DNA from: Cymbomonas tetramitiformis
Lineage: Eukaryota > Chlorophyta > Pyramimonadophyceae > Pyramimonadales > Pyramimonadaceae
DNA: 64,000 bases
Direction of reading: 5' to 3'
Assembly (NCBI GenBank): GCA_001247695.2
Contig: LGRX02026014.1
Span: 1-64,000, forward strand
Every line of letters begins with the position of its first letter. Positions within the stretch are counted from its first letter, which is position 1. This document shows, in pieces, positions 23,852 through 33,560 of this stretch. Under the pieces are notes generated by a model. It was not told the DNA's origin and ran no database searches. It saw only the letters and a list, made by a program, of their open reading frames with translations. A program made the position numbers and the translations under genes.

Positions 23852-24093
23852 TGCGAGGAAGACAGATACGCTGTCCGGCTAAGCTTGCTAAGCATGAAAC
23901 TGAATAATCACATAACTTGTGTCTGGCCGGAGCTTTATGCTCTCGGAAACCCAGACAGTAACGATGACTGTACTACTGTACTGTACTACTGTACAGTACA
24001 GTGCTAGGAAGTCACGGACACGAAACGGAAGCAGGGTCAGGCTAGGGGCTAGTCAGAGCCCATAATAACTAAGCCTAAACCCGAAGTCCAGCA
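23852..24093 (-). repeat. LTR of the nested element (5' LTR in element orientation)
   Basis: 242 bp, near-identical to 20805-21046, followed on the plus strand by the CCTCC target duplication. Confidence 0.92.
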
Positions 24094-24098
24094 CCTCC

Positions 24099-24651
24099 TA
24101 AAAAACACTTTACGTTTATATGGGTATTAAATGCAGTTTTGCTTAAAAATCTTTGCAAAAACGTTATACTGCTTATTTTTTACCTGTATTAGGGTTACTG
24201 ATATCAAGTAACACCCTAAACACTGTATTGAGTAACAGGGCCACTGTAACTATATATGCTCTAAAATGCCAGTTTTATTTCGTAAAACTTCGTTTTTTGG
24301 CATTATTATATCATGCTAAATCATCATAGACATGATAATACTATGGGCAACAACCCTAAAACTGTAGGGCAACAACCCAAAAACTGCAGGGCTACAACCC
24401 AAGGACTGTAGGGCTGCAACCCTAAAACTGTAACAGCTGATTCCTATAAGGAATGCATGCTGAATGAGGTATTGGCAATTGACAACTGCCACTGTATCAC
24501 ACACTTCCTTGAGGGGGGAAGAAGGTGGATATATGTACATGCATAACCTCATCATAATATACAGATATACCATATATAACATAGGTATATATATATCTAT
24601 ACACACTCAGTTAGCTGAAGAGATTTTGGTGTTGTGTTTTGTTTTTCTTAG
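24099..24651. other. Leader upstream of gag with a 21-bp tandem repeat
   Basis: At 24345-24432 four units of the type GGGCAACAACCCTAAAACTGTA occur in tandem. Otherwise AT-rich non-coding. Confidence 0.7.
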
Positions 24652-26043
24652 ATGGCAGAAGCAGAAGATCCAGATATTCCACCCATCAATGCAGATCCGT
24701 CTACATGGTTCTTTGACATCTTAGGCTCATATGATGCATACAGTCGTTTCAAGATCCCGAAATGGCACGCTGGTTATGATAATACCCAGACCAGATTCGA
24801 CAAGATAGGGTTCTTCGACAATATCAGCCGAATGAAGCCTGATATGAGCAGATATCGAGATCCTGAAAACGAGCCTCAGGAACCAGATGAAGAATATACT
24901 GCAGACAATCCTCCAATGATTTTCACAGATCCAGATACAGCACCAGCACCAGTTCCATCCAGTTTGGTTCCCAAAGTGAAAATGGCACCACCAAATCAGT
25001 ACAAATCAGGAATGGACGCAGAGGTTTGGTTGGAAACCGTGGATAGATACTTCCAATTCACGTATCCAGGAGTTCCAGATAAAGACCTGATCACAGTTTT
25101 CCTGACCCTCATACAGAATAATGATCGACACTATTTCCAGGTCGTGGCAAATCAACCAGATGCCACATTTGCAGGAATCAGAGAGATTTTCCTCAGACAG
25201 TTTGGTAACCCCCATAAAAGATCAGTGGCTAAAAAACACCTAATGTCACTGAAACAGGAAAACCAGACTTTTTCAGATTATCTACGCACATTCACTTCAC
25301 TGGCTGCACTGGCAGCAGTTGAACTGGAAGATGTGTTGATAAAGGACAGATTCGTCAACAGCGTAGATCCGGAACTTCGCAGACAGTTTCATTTACGATT
25401 CCTGACAGAGACAGAAAGGAATAATATGTCGTGGTCACTAACCACACAGATATTGCTCGACTTGAACTATGTCGTTCATTCGAAGCAATCAGAGACTCTT
25501 CATTATCGAGGGCAGAAGGAACAGTCATCTGGAGGGCCAGCCAAAAAGGATAAGGACAGAGGACGTGGCAATAAGCCATACGACAGATCCAAAAATCAGA
25601 ATTGGAAACAGAATGACAGTCAGAAGTCCAATCAGAATAGGAATAAAGGAAAAAGTGGCAAAGGCAAGGGAAAAGGAAAAGGAAAAGGACAATCACAGAA
25701 ACAGAATCAGAATAAGACTTGCCATCGTTGTGATCGACCTGGTCACATCGAGAAGGATTGTTGGGCCACCACTACCAATGATGGAAAGCAGATAAAAGGC
25801 AAGCCACCAGCACAGAATCCCTTTCAGAATCAGAGACAGCCACAGAAGAATCAGGGTGCTAAAGATGGGTCTAACAAACTCATTAACACAATCAACACCC
25901 TGGTCAAGGAACTAAAAAATCAGCATAGTATCAATGCAGCAGTTGCAACTTCAGATCCAGCAGCTCCAGTTCCAGCAGCTCCAGCTCAGGGAAACTCTCC
26001 GGGTACTGCACAAGTACCGGTGATGAGAGCACCCCGAGGGTAG
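24652..26043 (+). CDS. gag: Gypsy Gag polyprotein with CCHC zinc knuckle
   Basis: 463 codons. The retrotransposon Gag domain lies at about residues 118-290 (VWLETVDRYFQF, then FLRQFGNPHKR and LKQENQTFSDYL). A Lys/Arg/Gln-rich low-complexity basic region follows (about 285-355). Next is a canonical CCHC knuckle CHRCDRPGHIEKDCW (about 359-373), and last a Pro/Ala-rich tail. It is uninterrupted. It ends in TAG 48 bases after a heptamer suited to -1 frameshifting into pol. Role: capsid assembly and RNA binding. Confidence 0.92.
   Translation: MAEAEDPDIPPINADPSTWFFDILGSYDAYSRFKIPKWHAGYDNTQTRFDKIGFFDNISRMKPDMSRYRDPENEPQEPDEEYTADNPPMIFTDPDTAPAPVPSSLVPKVKMAPPNQYKSGMDAEVWLETVDRYFQFTYPGVPDKDLITVFLTLIQNNDRHYFQVVANQPDATFAGIREIFLRQFGNPHKRSVAKKHLMSLKQENQTFSDYLRTFTSLAALAAVELEDVLIKDRFVNSVDPELRRQFHLRFLTETERNNMSWSLTTQILLDLNYVVHSKQSETLHYRGQKEQSSGGPAKKDKDRGRGNKPYDRSKNQNWKQNDSQKSNQNRNKGKSGKGKGKGKGKGQSQKQNQNKTCHRCDRPGHIEKDCWATTTNDGKQIKGKPPAQNPFQNQRQPQKNQGAKDGSNKLINTINTLVKELKNQHSINAAVATSDPAAPVPAAPAQGNSPGTAQVPVMRAPRG
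25989..26020 (+). promoter_or_regulatory. Candidate -1 ribosomal frameshift signal between gag and pol
   Basis: GGGAAAC at 25989-25995 reads as G GGA AAC in the gag frame, matching the X XXY YYZ slippery rule. Pol is in the -1 frame and is open from 25929. Three bases downstream CCGGGTACT pairs with AGTACCGG (25999-26007 with 26013-26020, one bulged G, 5-base loop). The spacer is shorter than usual. Confidence 0.65.
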
Positions 26044-29000
26044 ATCAGCCAGAAAATGCCACTGAAGCAAGTGGCCAGATTGAGAGTATTTCAGAGGAAG
26101 TCCTATCCAGACTGACACTACAGTTTCAGCAGATGGATAATCCCACAGAAAACATCGCACAGATGCAATCTCAGACAGCACAGCTGAAATCGCAGAAAAA
26201 GCTGTTGCTGTATAAGGGGAAAGTCCATGGACAGAATACTCACATTTTGGTTGATCCAGGAGCCACATCATCTTTTATCGACAGACAATTTGCTTCTCAG
26301 CTGGGTATATCACCATCAGATTCATCATCATTCTCGGTGGGGTTGGCTGGAGGAAGCCAATTACCCTGTACATCCTATCTTCCCAATGCTACATTCACGC
26401 TGGGCAAGTATAAGGATTCAGTAGATCTCTACATCATTGACATGAAACCATTCACTGTCATTCTGGGTCAAGATTGGTTGGAGAGGAGGAATCCACATAT
26501 TGACTTTCAGACCAAAAATCTGACGATCACTAGGAAGCATTCATCAGGCTCCAGTATTCGCACAGTATTGTCCAGAGTTGAGCAGACTCCAGACTCAGAT
26601 GGCCTTCCTGAAATGGAATTGGTCAGTGCCACCACTATGAGGAAACATCTCCGTCGCATTCGATCCAGTGGTTCGGCTGAAGAAGCCGTAGCATATCTCT
26701 TTTTCCTCTCCGAGGTCGATGGTGAATTGGTCTTTGCAGCATCAGACTCAGACACCACAATGGAAGACCCCGAGGTCACAGCAGCACGTGATCAAGTGAG
26801 AGAAGACTTTTCAGACGTTTTCCAAGAGGATCTTCCGGCTGGTCATAGGCCAGAGCGGTTTGAAGGTGGATATCATAGAATCGACATCGAACCTGGACAT
26901 AAGCCTCCTTCACAGCCAGTACGCACCATTCCAGCACCCATGATGGAGGAACTCAAACGGCAAATCATCAAATATGTCGAGTTGGGTATCCTTCGTCCAT
27001 CATCATCGCCATATGGATGCCCAATCATTTTCGCTCCTAAGCCAGGATGTGTTGTGATTATCGTGCCCTGAATAACATCACCATCAAGGACACGTATCCA
27101 CTACCACCACATGACACCCTACTAGAGCAGCTGAAGGGATCAAGATGGTTCAGTAGATTTGATTTCAACCAGTTCTTTCACGAAATCCCCATTCATCCGG
27201 ATGATATACATAAAACTGCTATTCGCACCAGATACGGTTCTTATGAATGGACAGTTATGCCTTTCGGATTGACCAATGCTCCTGCAACAGCACTTCGTGT
27301 AGGAAATCGGGCATTCTTTGATTTCATCGACCAGTTCCTTGTCATATTCATGGACGACACTATTGTATACAGTCCAGATTTTGACAGTCATGTGAAGCAT
27401 GTTCGACAGTTCCTCCAGCGTTGCAGAGATCACCAGTTCTTCATTAGGCCTTCCAAGGTGGAGTTGTTCGTCAAATCTATAGATTTTATCGGACATCACA
27501 TATCTGAAGCAGGCCTATCCATCATCGAAGACAGGATCAGAGCAGTCATGGCAATTCAGCCTCCAGTGTCTTATGGTCCTACCGTTGGAAAGCAGCCTCT
27601 ACGCCGTATGGCTAAAGATGGCAAGTCATCCCTTCGGTCATTCTTGGGCATGGTTGGTCAATTTTGGAGATTCATACCAAAGTTCTCCAAAGTTGCCGAA
27701 CCTCTCAATCGTCTCCTTAAAGATAATGCAGAGTTTGTCTGGGAAACTGAGCAGCAGCAGGCATTTGATAACCTCAAAAGTGCCATATGTAACGCTCCAG
27801 TATTACAGCTTCCAGATCAGAAACTGCCATCTATTTTGGAGGTCGATGGATCAGGCACACACATTGGCCAAGTATTACTCCAGGATCAAGGAAAAGGTAT
27901 GAAGCCATGTGGCTATCACAGCGTCACTCTATCCGATACACAGAGACGTTGGCCTATTCCTGAGATCGAGCTATTTGCCATTGTGGAAGGCTTCCGATTC
28001 TTTCGCCACATCTTGTTGGGAGCTCCTGAGACTATTGTACTCTCAGATCATCAGCCACTGGTTTATTTCCAGACCAAATCCACACTGAGCCCCAAACAGG
28101 CACGGTGGTTGGATGAACTCTCTGAGTACAACTTCCGTATAGAGCACATTGCTGGCGAGAAGAATAAGGTTGCAGACGCACTCACGCGTATCTCTACACT
28201 TTTTGAACTTACTGATTGTCTTCAACACATGGACATCAGTGAAGTCATTCCATCCGCAGATCCTACATTCATTGCTCTTATATCTTCTTCATCAGCTCAT
28301 CAGCTACACGACATCATTATATCCGAATATGATCGTGACACATTTGCACAGACTATTTTGGCTAAGCTGACATCATCGACTTCATCACAGTCAGTCAGCA
28401 GCTTCAGCTTCGAGCTCATTCAGGGGTTGATCTATCGTAAGACCATATATGGCAGGCAGCTGTACATTCCACCAACAGCTAAAGTCCCCACAGATGACGG
28501 TGAGATCACACAACTTCGCCACATTCTTCTTCATGAGTGCCACTCAGCCACTATTTCTGGTCATGTAGGCAAAAATGCTTCATCTTCTGCGTAGCCGGTA
28601 TTATTGGCCAGGAATGACAACGGCAGCTATCAAGTACATTCGGGAGTGCCCCGTTTGTCAGCGCCAGAAAACGAGGCGACACAAGCCTTATGGTCAGGCA
28701 CACATACGATATTCTGTGCCTAATACAAAATGGCTTGATGTATCTCTTGATTGGATCACTGATCTGCCTATCACCACTAATGGGCACGACAGTATATTTG
28801 TGGTAATGTGCCAATTCTCTCATCGTTGTCATCTCATTCCCTTCAGCATGACCTGGACAGCTCAGCATACTGCTTCTATCTATATGCAGCATATCTTCAA
28901 GCTCCATGGTCTTCCGAGGAACATCATCTCAGATCGAGACACCAGATTCACCTCTACATTCTGGCAAACACTGTGGAAATCTACTGGTACGAGATTGTCC

Positions 29001-29074
29001 ATGACATCGTCACACCATCCACAGTCGAATGCTGCCAATGAGAGAAGCCATGCCTTCATTGAGGACATCCTCAG

Positions 29075-29155
29075 GTAAATTTCAGATTGTTGATTCATGA
29101 TTTGATTTCACCATCCTCTGGTTTACAAACTGATTAGTAGCATTTTCATTTTCAG
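29075..29155 (+). other. Apparent spliceosomal intron inside gypsy integrase (81 bp)
   Basis: Begins GTAAAT and ends TTTTCATTTTCAG, with stops in frame. Removing it joins CTCAG to GTGTTG in phase, restoring a continuous integrase reading (..EDILR then WEDKLPLVEFAINN). Confidence 0.7.
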
Positions 29156-29889
29156 GTGTTGTTGCAATGATACTTCAGCCAATTCGTGGGAGGACAAGTT
29201 GCCTCTGGTGGAGTTTGCAATTAACAATACCGTTTCTGCATCAACTGGTTATTCACCATTTTATCTCGACTCGATGGCGCAACCACTCTCGCCTCATGAT
29301 CTGGTTATTACTATTCCGCCAGAAGCTCCTGTTCCAATACAAGAAGCTATTCGAGATCATTTTGACCAGTACTCGGTTGTTCATGCCAACGCGGTAGACA
29401 ACATTTTCCGAGCAGCAGAAATTAGCCAAGCCAGATTCAATAAGACTCACATGCCTAAGCAGTTCGCAGTCGGGCAGAAAGTTCTTTTACGGACCGAGTT
29501 TATTCAATGGACTGGTTTGACAGAGGCAGGCAGACACTTTAAGCAGCCATATATTGGGCCGTTCACTATTTCCAAAGTGCTTAGCCATGGACGTGCATAC
29601 GAGTTAGATTTCGGAAATCTTGATATCCGTATTCATCCGGTACAGCCTGTTTCCAGATTAGACCTGTACAACGACTCGATTCAAGCACCTTTGCCTCTGC
29701 CACAGATGATCACCGAAGAAGGGCAACCACTATTTGAGATATCACATATACTCTCGGATCGATAAGTTCACTAGAGGTGTCAAATACTATTTAGTACGAT
29801 ATGCAGGCTACGGTCCTGAGCATGACACCTGGGTCAAAGCCACAGAGCTGACCAATGCAGCAGACATTATAGCTGCCTATGAAGGCTAA

Positions 29890-30922
29890 ACATTATATTA
29901 AGCCTTATGCCCTTACTTCTTGTAATATATACTAATACATGTCGATCATCTATACAACCTTGCTCTTAATGTTTATCATTATGTTGCATTGAAGCGGGAA
30001 TTGATCCTTCCTTGCTAAAGGTGTAGTGAGCCTTGTTCAAAAATCATACCCTTGCACAGATACGCACACATGCGAGATATCATATCTGTGGATAAATAAA
30101 AACTGCTAAATGCTACCTTTGCCAAAACCGTGGTTTGTCATCGGATTCTTGGCCAGTCATCCGAAGCTACCGGAGATAATGACTGAGGTAGAAGGAGTTG
30201 TGATCCTAAGTTGTGCTTGACAAACATGACTAAATAAATTTCACATTAGTACGTGGCGAATTCATTCTCACTCATCGCGATAGATGTTCGTCAAAGCGTG
30301 CGTACTGGACAAAAATATTGAGGAGTTGAGCAGACCGGTTAAGGATTATAAGTCCAATTCCGTTAAGCAGGGCCGCTCCGTTTGCATTAAAACAAGCCCC
30401 TTTGTTCGTTTATTATCGAAATCGGGCTCCCCATCACCGCCTAGGATCCTCCAAAGTAGCTTAAGGAGGGGAGGAAGAGTTGGGTGCACTATATCAGGCC
30501 GAGAATCGTTCGAATATAATTCGTTATAATCGTGGGATCATCGATCGCGCAAAGGCGACGACGGCTAGCGCAAATAATCCGTAACGTAGACTTCGGATGC
30601 TTTGAATCGTCTAGCACATACATGATAACGTGTGGATCAATCAGTAATCCAGCGTAGGATTGTATCGCGAAAACGCTCTTCATTGAACCTTGGAACGTCA
30701 CTCAACGATACGATTTCCGGAAAGGTGGGCTGCATCCTAAGGACTGTATGGCTAAATGCCTAAGGTGAGGGACTAAAGTGGACTCAGTTCCCCCCAATAA
30801 CCTAAAAACACCATGAGGGACGCCTCAAATCGGTGTAAGAAGACTGGTACCAGCAAGAAGCGACAACAACAAAGACATCAAAGACATATACAAGGTATGC
30901 CCGTTGTGAGGTCACAACTCTC
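29890..30922. other. 3' untranslated region of the gypsy element
   Basis: No gene. Lies between the pol stop and the polypurine tract. Confidence 0.5.
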
Positions 30923-30935
30923 TTAAGAGGGGAGA
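30923..30935 (+). promoter_or_regulatory. Polypurine tract of the gypsy element
   Basis: TAAGAGGGGAGAT just before the 3' LTR start TGTCAGGG; expected plus-strand primer site. Confidence 0.75.
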
Positions 30936-30937
30936 TC

Positions 30938-31521
30938 TGTCAGGGTTATGACCGATGACATATGTGTCATACATGTCATACGTGTCATACCATGTCATAC
31001 CATGTCATCATGTCATGTCATGTCATGTCAGTCGTGTCATATATTATTATGACAGTCGACAGTATGGTCGATCATGACTGTACAGGTCGAGTCGCGTCAT
31101 ACATTTATGACAGTCGTCAGTACGGTCGACGATGACTGTACATGTCGCCAGATGATTATGTCATATCATCAGGCATCCCTGTCATCGAGAGTTCGTATGT
31201 CGAACTCGAAGATGGCAAAGCAAAGATACATCTTGGAAACAAACCAAGAACCATATTTAGCTTTCAGCATGCGCGGAACTCGCATGTGCAGCATGAACGA
31301 ACTAGTCGTTATTACCATGCTGGTCGTTCAACCTACGTCTCGGGTTCACAACCCAATGGCGGTACCATCTAAGATGATGGGTGACGTAGGTATAAAAGTG
31401 AGGAAGCGTTGTGCTTCAGCAGATCTTCTACGGAGACTGCAACTCACAACCCGCTATACTGTTACACTTGTGTGTGCCGTTCAACAGCACAGTGTTTATT
31501 TGATATACTGTATAATATTTG
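30938..31521 (+). repeat. Right (3') LTR of the gypsy element
   Basis: Matches 17533-18129 with few changes and small indels in the TGTCA-rich part. Confidence 0.87.
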
Positions 31522-32340
31522 CTAGGGCTGCAATACGCCACGGGACCTAAAAGAGGAGTGCAATACCTTTCCAAAACAGTTTCATTTGCTCGGCTCCGAG
31601 CGCCATAGCTCCCTCGAAGAAATATCTAAGTTGGCCAGTTATCTGCAATGCACAAGCCAGCCACAAACCGTGGTTAGAATAGCTCACAAACATCCGCGTG
31701 TGGGCAAACGTAGGCAAGTTAACCTGAAAGGGGGCACTCTTAGCTGCCGAAAACTTTTCGATTTGCTCGGTTCCGACTTGTGTAGCTAATGCTATGAAAC
31801 ATCAAAGATGCCCTAGGAACAGCGGAGCCTGCGCCTGCTCTATGTTCACACGTGAATAAGAATTAAGAAACAAACATCCGCCCTAGGGCTGCAATACGCC
31901 ACGGGACCTAAAAGAGGAGTGCAATACCTTTCCAAAACAGTTTCATTTGCTCGGTTCCGAGCTTTGTGTAGCTCCCTCGAAGAAATATCTAAGATGACCA
32001 ATTAGCTGCAGCGCACAAGCCAGCCACAAACCGTGGTTAGAATAGCTCATAAACATCCGCGTGTGAACAAACGTACGCAAGTTAACCTGAAAGAGGGCAC
32101 TCTTAGCTGCCGAAAACTTTTCGATTTGTACGCGGTTCCGACATGTGTAGCTAATGCTATGAAACATCAAAGATGCCCTAGGAACAGCGGAGCCTGCGTT
32201 TGCTCTATGTTCACACGTGAATAACAAACAAACATACGCCCTAGGTCCAACATAGAACACGGAAACCAAAAGAGAAGTGCAATTCCTTTCCAAAACAGTT
32301 TCATTTTCTCGGTTCCGAGCGCCATAGCTCATGCAACGAA
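31522..32340. repeat. ~360-bp tandem satellite, about 2.3 units
   Basis: Units start near 31522 and 31883 (CTAGGGCTGCAATACGCCAC), and a diverged third begins near 32240. Each holds CTTTCCAAAACAGTTTCATT and CGTGGTTAGAATAGCTCA. The gypsy 3' LTR abuts the first unit exactly at its boundary. Open frames inside are not conserved between units. Confidence 0.85.
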
Positions 32341-33018
32341 CTAGCGAAGATGACGTTCACGTGAATTAAGTATCGCAATCTTCGAGAAGCCTACAGTAAT
32401 CACTCAGTAAGAAAGTAGCCAGCTTTGCTTTGTGGGGGGTACCCGATTTGGTGAATATTGCTGGCTGGCTTTTTGAGCTATGAAATATGGGGTGATAAGA
32501 AATATGGGCGCTGGCGCCATATTTCTTATTGGTGCGCCGCAGGCGGAATTTTTTTTTTAATGTCGCATTTTCACGGGTTTATCACTGAAAATTTAAGAAA
32601 ATTGCTGGCTGATTGAAAAAAATGACCCACTATTCTTACGATTTTCATAGGACGCTGGCGCTGGCGGGGGGTATCAAGTTGGCGAATATTGCTGGCTGGT
32701 CCCAAATCTCCAGGTTTTCTTATTACCGAGTGATTCTGTACGCGCTTAAGCTGACGTCCTTGAGGTTGCAGTGAGAACTCGCCGCAGAAAACAATAATTA
32801 CTGATATTATGAACAAAATATTCAACTCTCAGACCATAAACATATCGGCATCATGAGCCAGTCGGGAGCGAAATACGTTGTTGAGCTGCCCACCGCCGAG
32901 GTCCGTAAGAAAAAGGTAGACATTTATCGTCTAAATTCTGGCTTTTGACGAGAAAGACCAGAGTTTAGACGAGCTCCACAATCATCAAGTAACGCAGCCC
33001 TCGAATCGAATCGCGGGT
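32341..33018. other. Intergenic with short internal repeats
   Basis: GAATATTGCTGGCTGG occurs twice (near 32452 and 32684), and ATATGGCGC-type motifs form an inverted pair near 32500-32525. No gene. Confidence 0.45.
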
Positions 33019-33345
33019 AGCCGCGCGAAGCGCGGCTCGTCTAAACTCGGGGGACGAGAGTAAGTATATGCAATCGATACATACATTCTAAAAATAAATC
33101 TACGTGATGACTTTGCCTGAGGTTGTTTTAATACCACGTTGACTCACCATTCGTGGATCCTAGCCAATAAAAATAGGGGGTCATGTCGCAAAATTTTGCG
33201 CTATAGATTTCAACAAGTGGCAGCTTTGCAATGAAATTTTATATTAGCAATAGCGAAAAACTTGTTTCATGGTCGCGAAGCGACCATGCATTTAATAATA
33301 ATGGCCGCGAAGCGGCCGATGTCGCGACCGCGAAGCGGTCGCGAC
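33019..33345. repeat. Cluster of four perfect hairpins sharing a GCGAAGC apex
   Basis: Stems at 33019-33037, 33268-33288, 33303-33317 and 33321-33345 differ in sequence, yet each is perfectly self-complementary around the identical core GCGAAGC. For example, CATGGTCGC/GCGACCATG and GTCGCGACCGC/GCGGTCGCGAC flank GAA. GCGAAGC is a known unusually stable DNA mini-hairpin. Confidence 0.85.
33104..33197 (-). repeat. Dispersed repeat, copy 2 (inverted)
   Basis: Reverse complement of 14771-14867; lies among the GCGAAGC hairpins. Confidence 0.75.
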
Positions 33346-33469
33346 CGCGAGGCCAATTATTTATATTGACTTATCTTACAATAGGATGGACTATTTTTAT
33401 AAATCTGCACCTTTGTAAACAAATAAAAATGATATCTTATAATTTGGCTATCTAACATCACAATCTAAA

Positions 33470-33560
33470 CGTTGCGTAGTGGTACTGCGGCCTGGTTACA
33501 TCTAGTAGGTAATGGGTTCGAACCTCGTCGATGGTGGCACCTGCCGTATTTTACCACAGA
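33470..33560 (+). other. tRNA-derived, SINE-like sequence
   Basis: An A-box-like TGCGTAGTGGTA and a B-box GGGTTCGAACC at tRNA spacing. The arms do not fold into a cloverleaf. Probably a SINE head or tRNA remnant. Confidence 0.4.

Larger units (their letters stand above)
20800..24098 (-). mobile_element. Nested gag-only LTR retrotransposon (TR-GAG-like) with CCTCC target duplication
   Basis: Two 242-bp LTRs, 20805-21046 and 23852-24093, begin TGCGAGGAAG and end GTCCAGCA. By eye they differ at one base (CTCAGC vs CTAAGC). CCTCC flanks both ends (20800-20804 and 24094-24098), a textbook 5-bp duplication. The internal 2.8 kb holds a single minus-strand gag-like frame and no protease, reverse transcriptase or integrase. 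It must borrow pol functions. LTR near-identity means recent insertion, into the gypsy leader. Confidence 0.92.
25929..29889 (+). pseudogene. pol: Gypsy Pol: protease, reverse transcriptase, RNase H, integrase, chromodomain (broken)
   Basis: In the -1 frame relative to gag. Protease: LVDPGATSSF and VILGQDWL (about 26245-26475). The reverse transcriptase starts near 26940. Its frame breaks at about 27045 between FAPKPG and CCDYRALN, with a few conserved codons missing. The active site reads FMDD (about 27348-27360). RNase H follows (LEVDGSG, LSDHQPL, KVADALTR). Integrase has HECH...GHVG, a second frame break near 28580, CPVCQRQK, LDWITDLP, SDRDTRF and AANERSH. An apparent 81-bp intron interrupts integrase at 29075-29155. 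A last break at about 29763 puts the chromodomain (YYLVRYAGYGPEHDTW) in another frame, ending TAA at 29889. The domain order defines a chromovirus. This copy cannot make full Pol. Confidence 0.88.
17533..31521 (+). mobile_element. Ty3/gypsy chromovirus with 0.6-kb LTRs, containing a nested element
   Basis: Near-identical direct repeats at 17533-18129 and 30938-31521 bracket an AT-rich leader, gag (24652-26043), pol (25929-29889), a long 3' region and a polypurine tract. The LTRs begin TGTCAGGG. Flanks (GTCGG left, CTAGG right) give no target duplication, so the two ends may have recombined with different copies. About 3.3 kb of the length is a nested gag-only element. Pol is broken by at least three frame changes, so the copy is dead. 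Confidence 0.85.

Noticed and set aside
31074..31550. 158-codon frame shared with 17683-18221
   Set aside because: It lies within the gypsy LTR; the two copies differ by indels that change the frame, so it is not a conserved protein.
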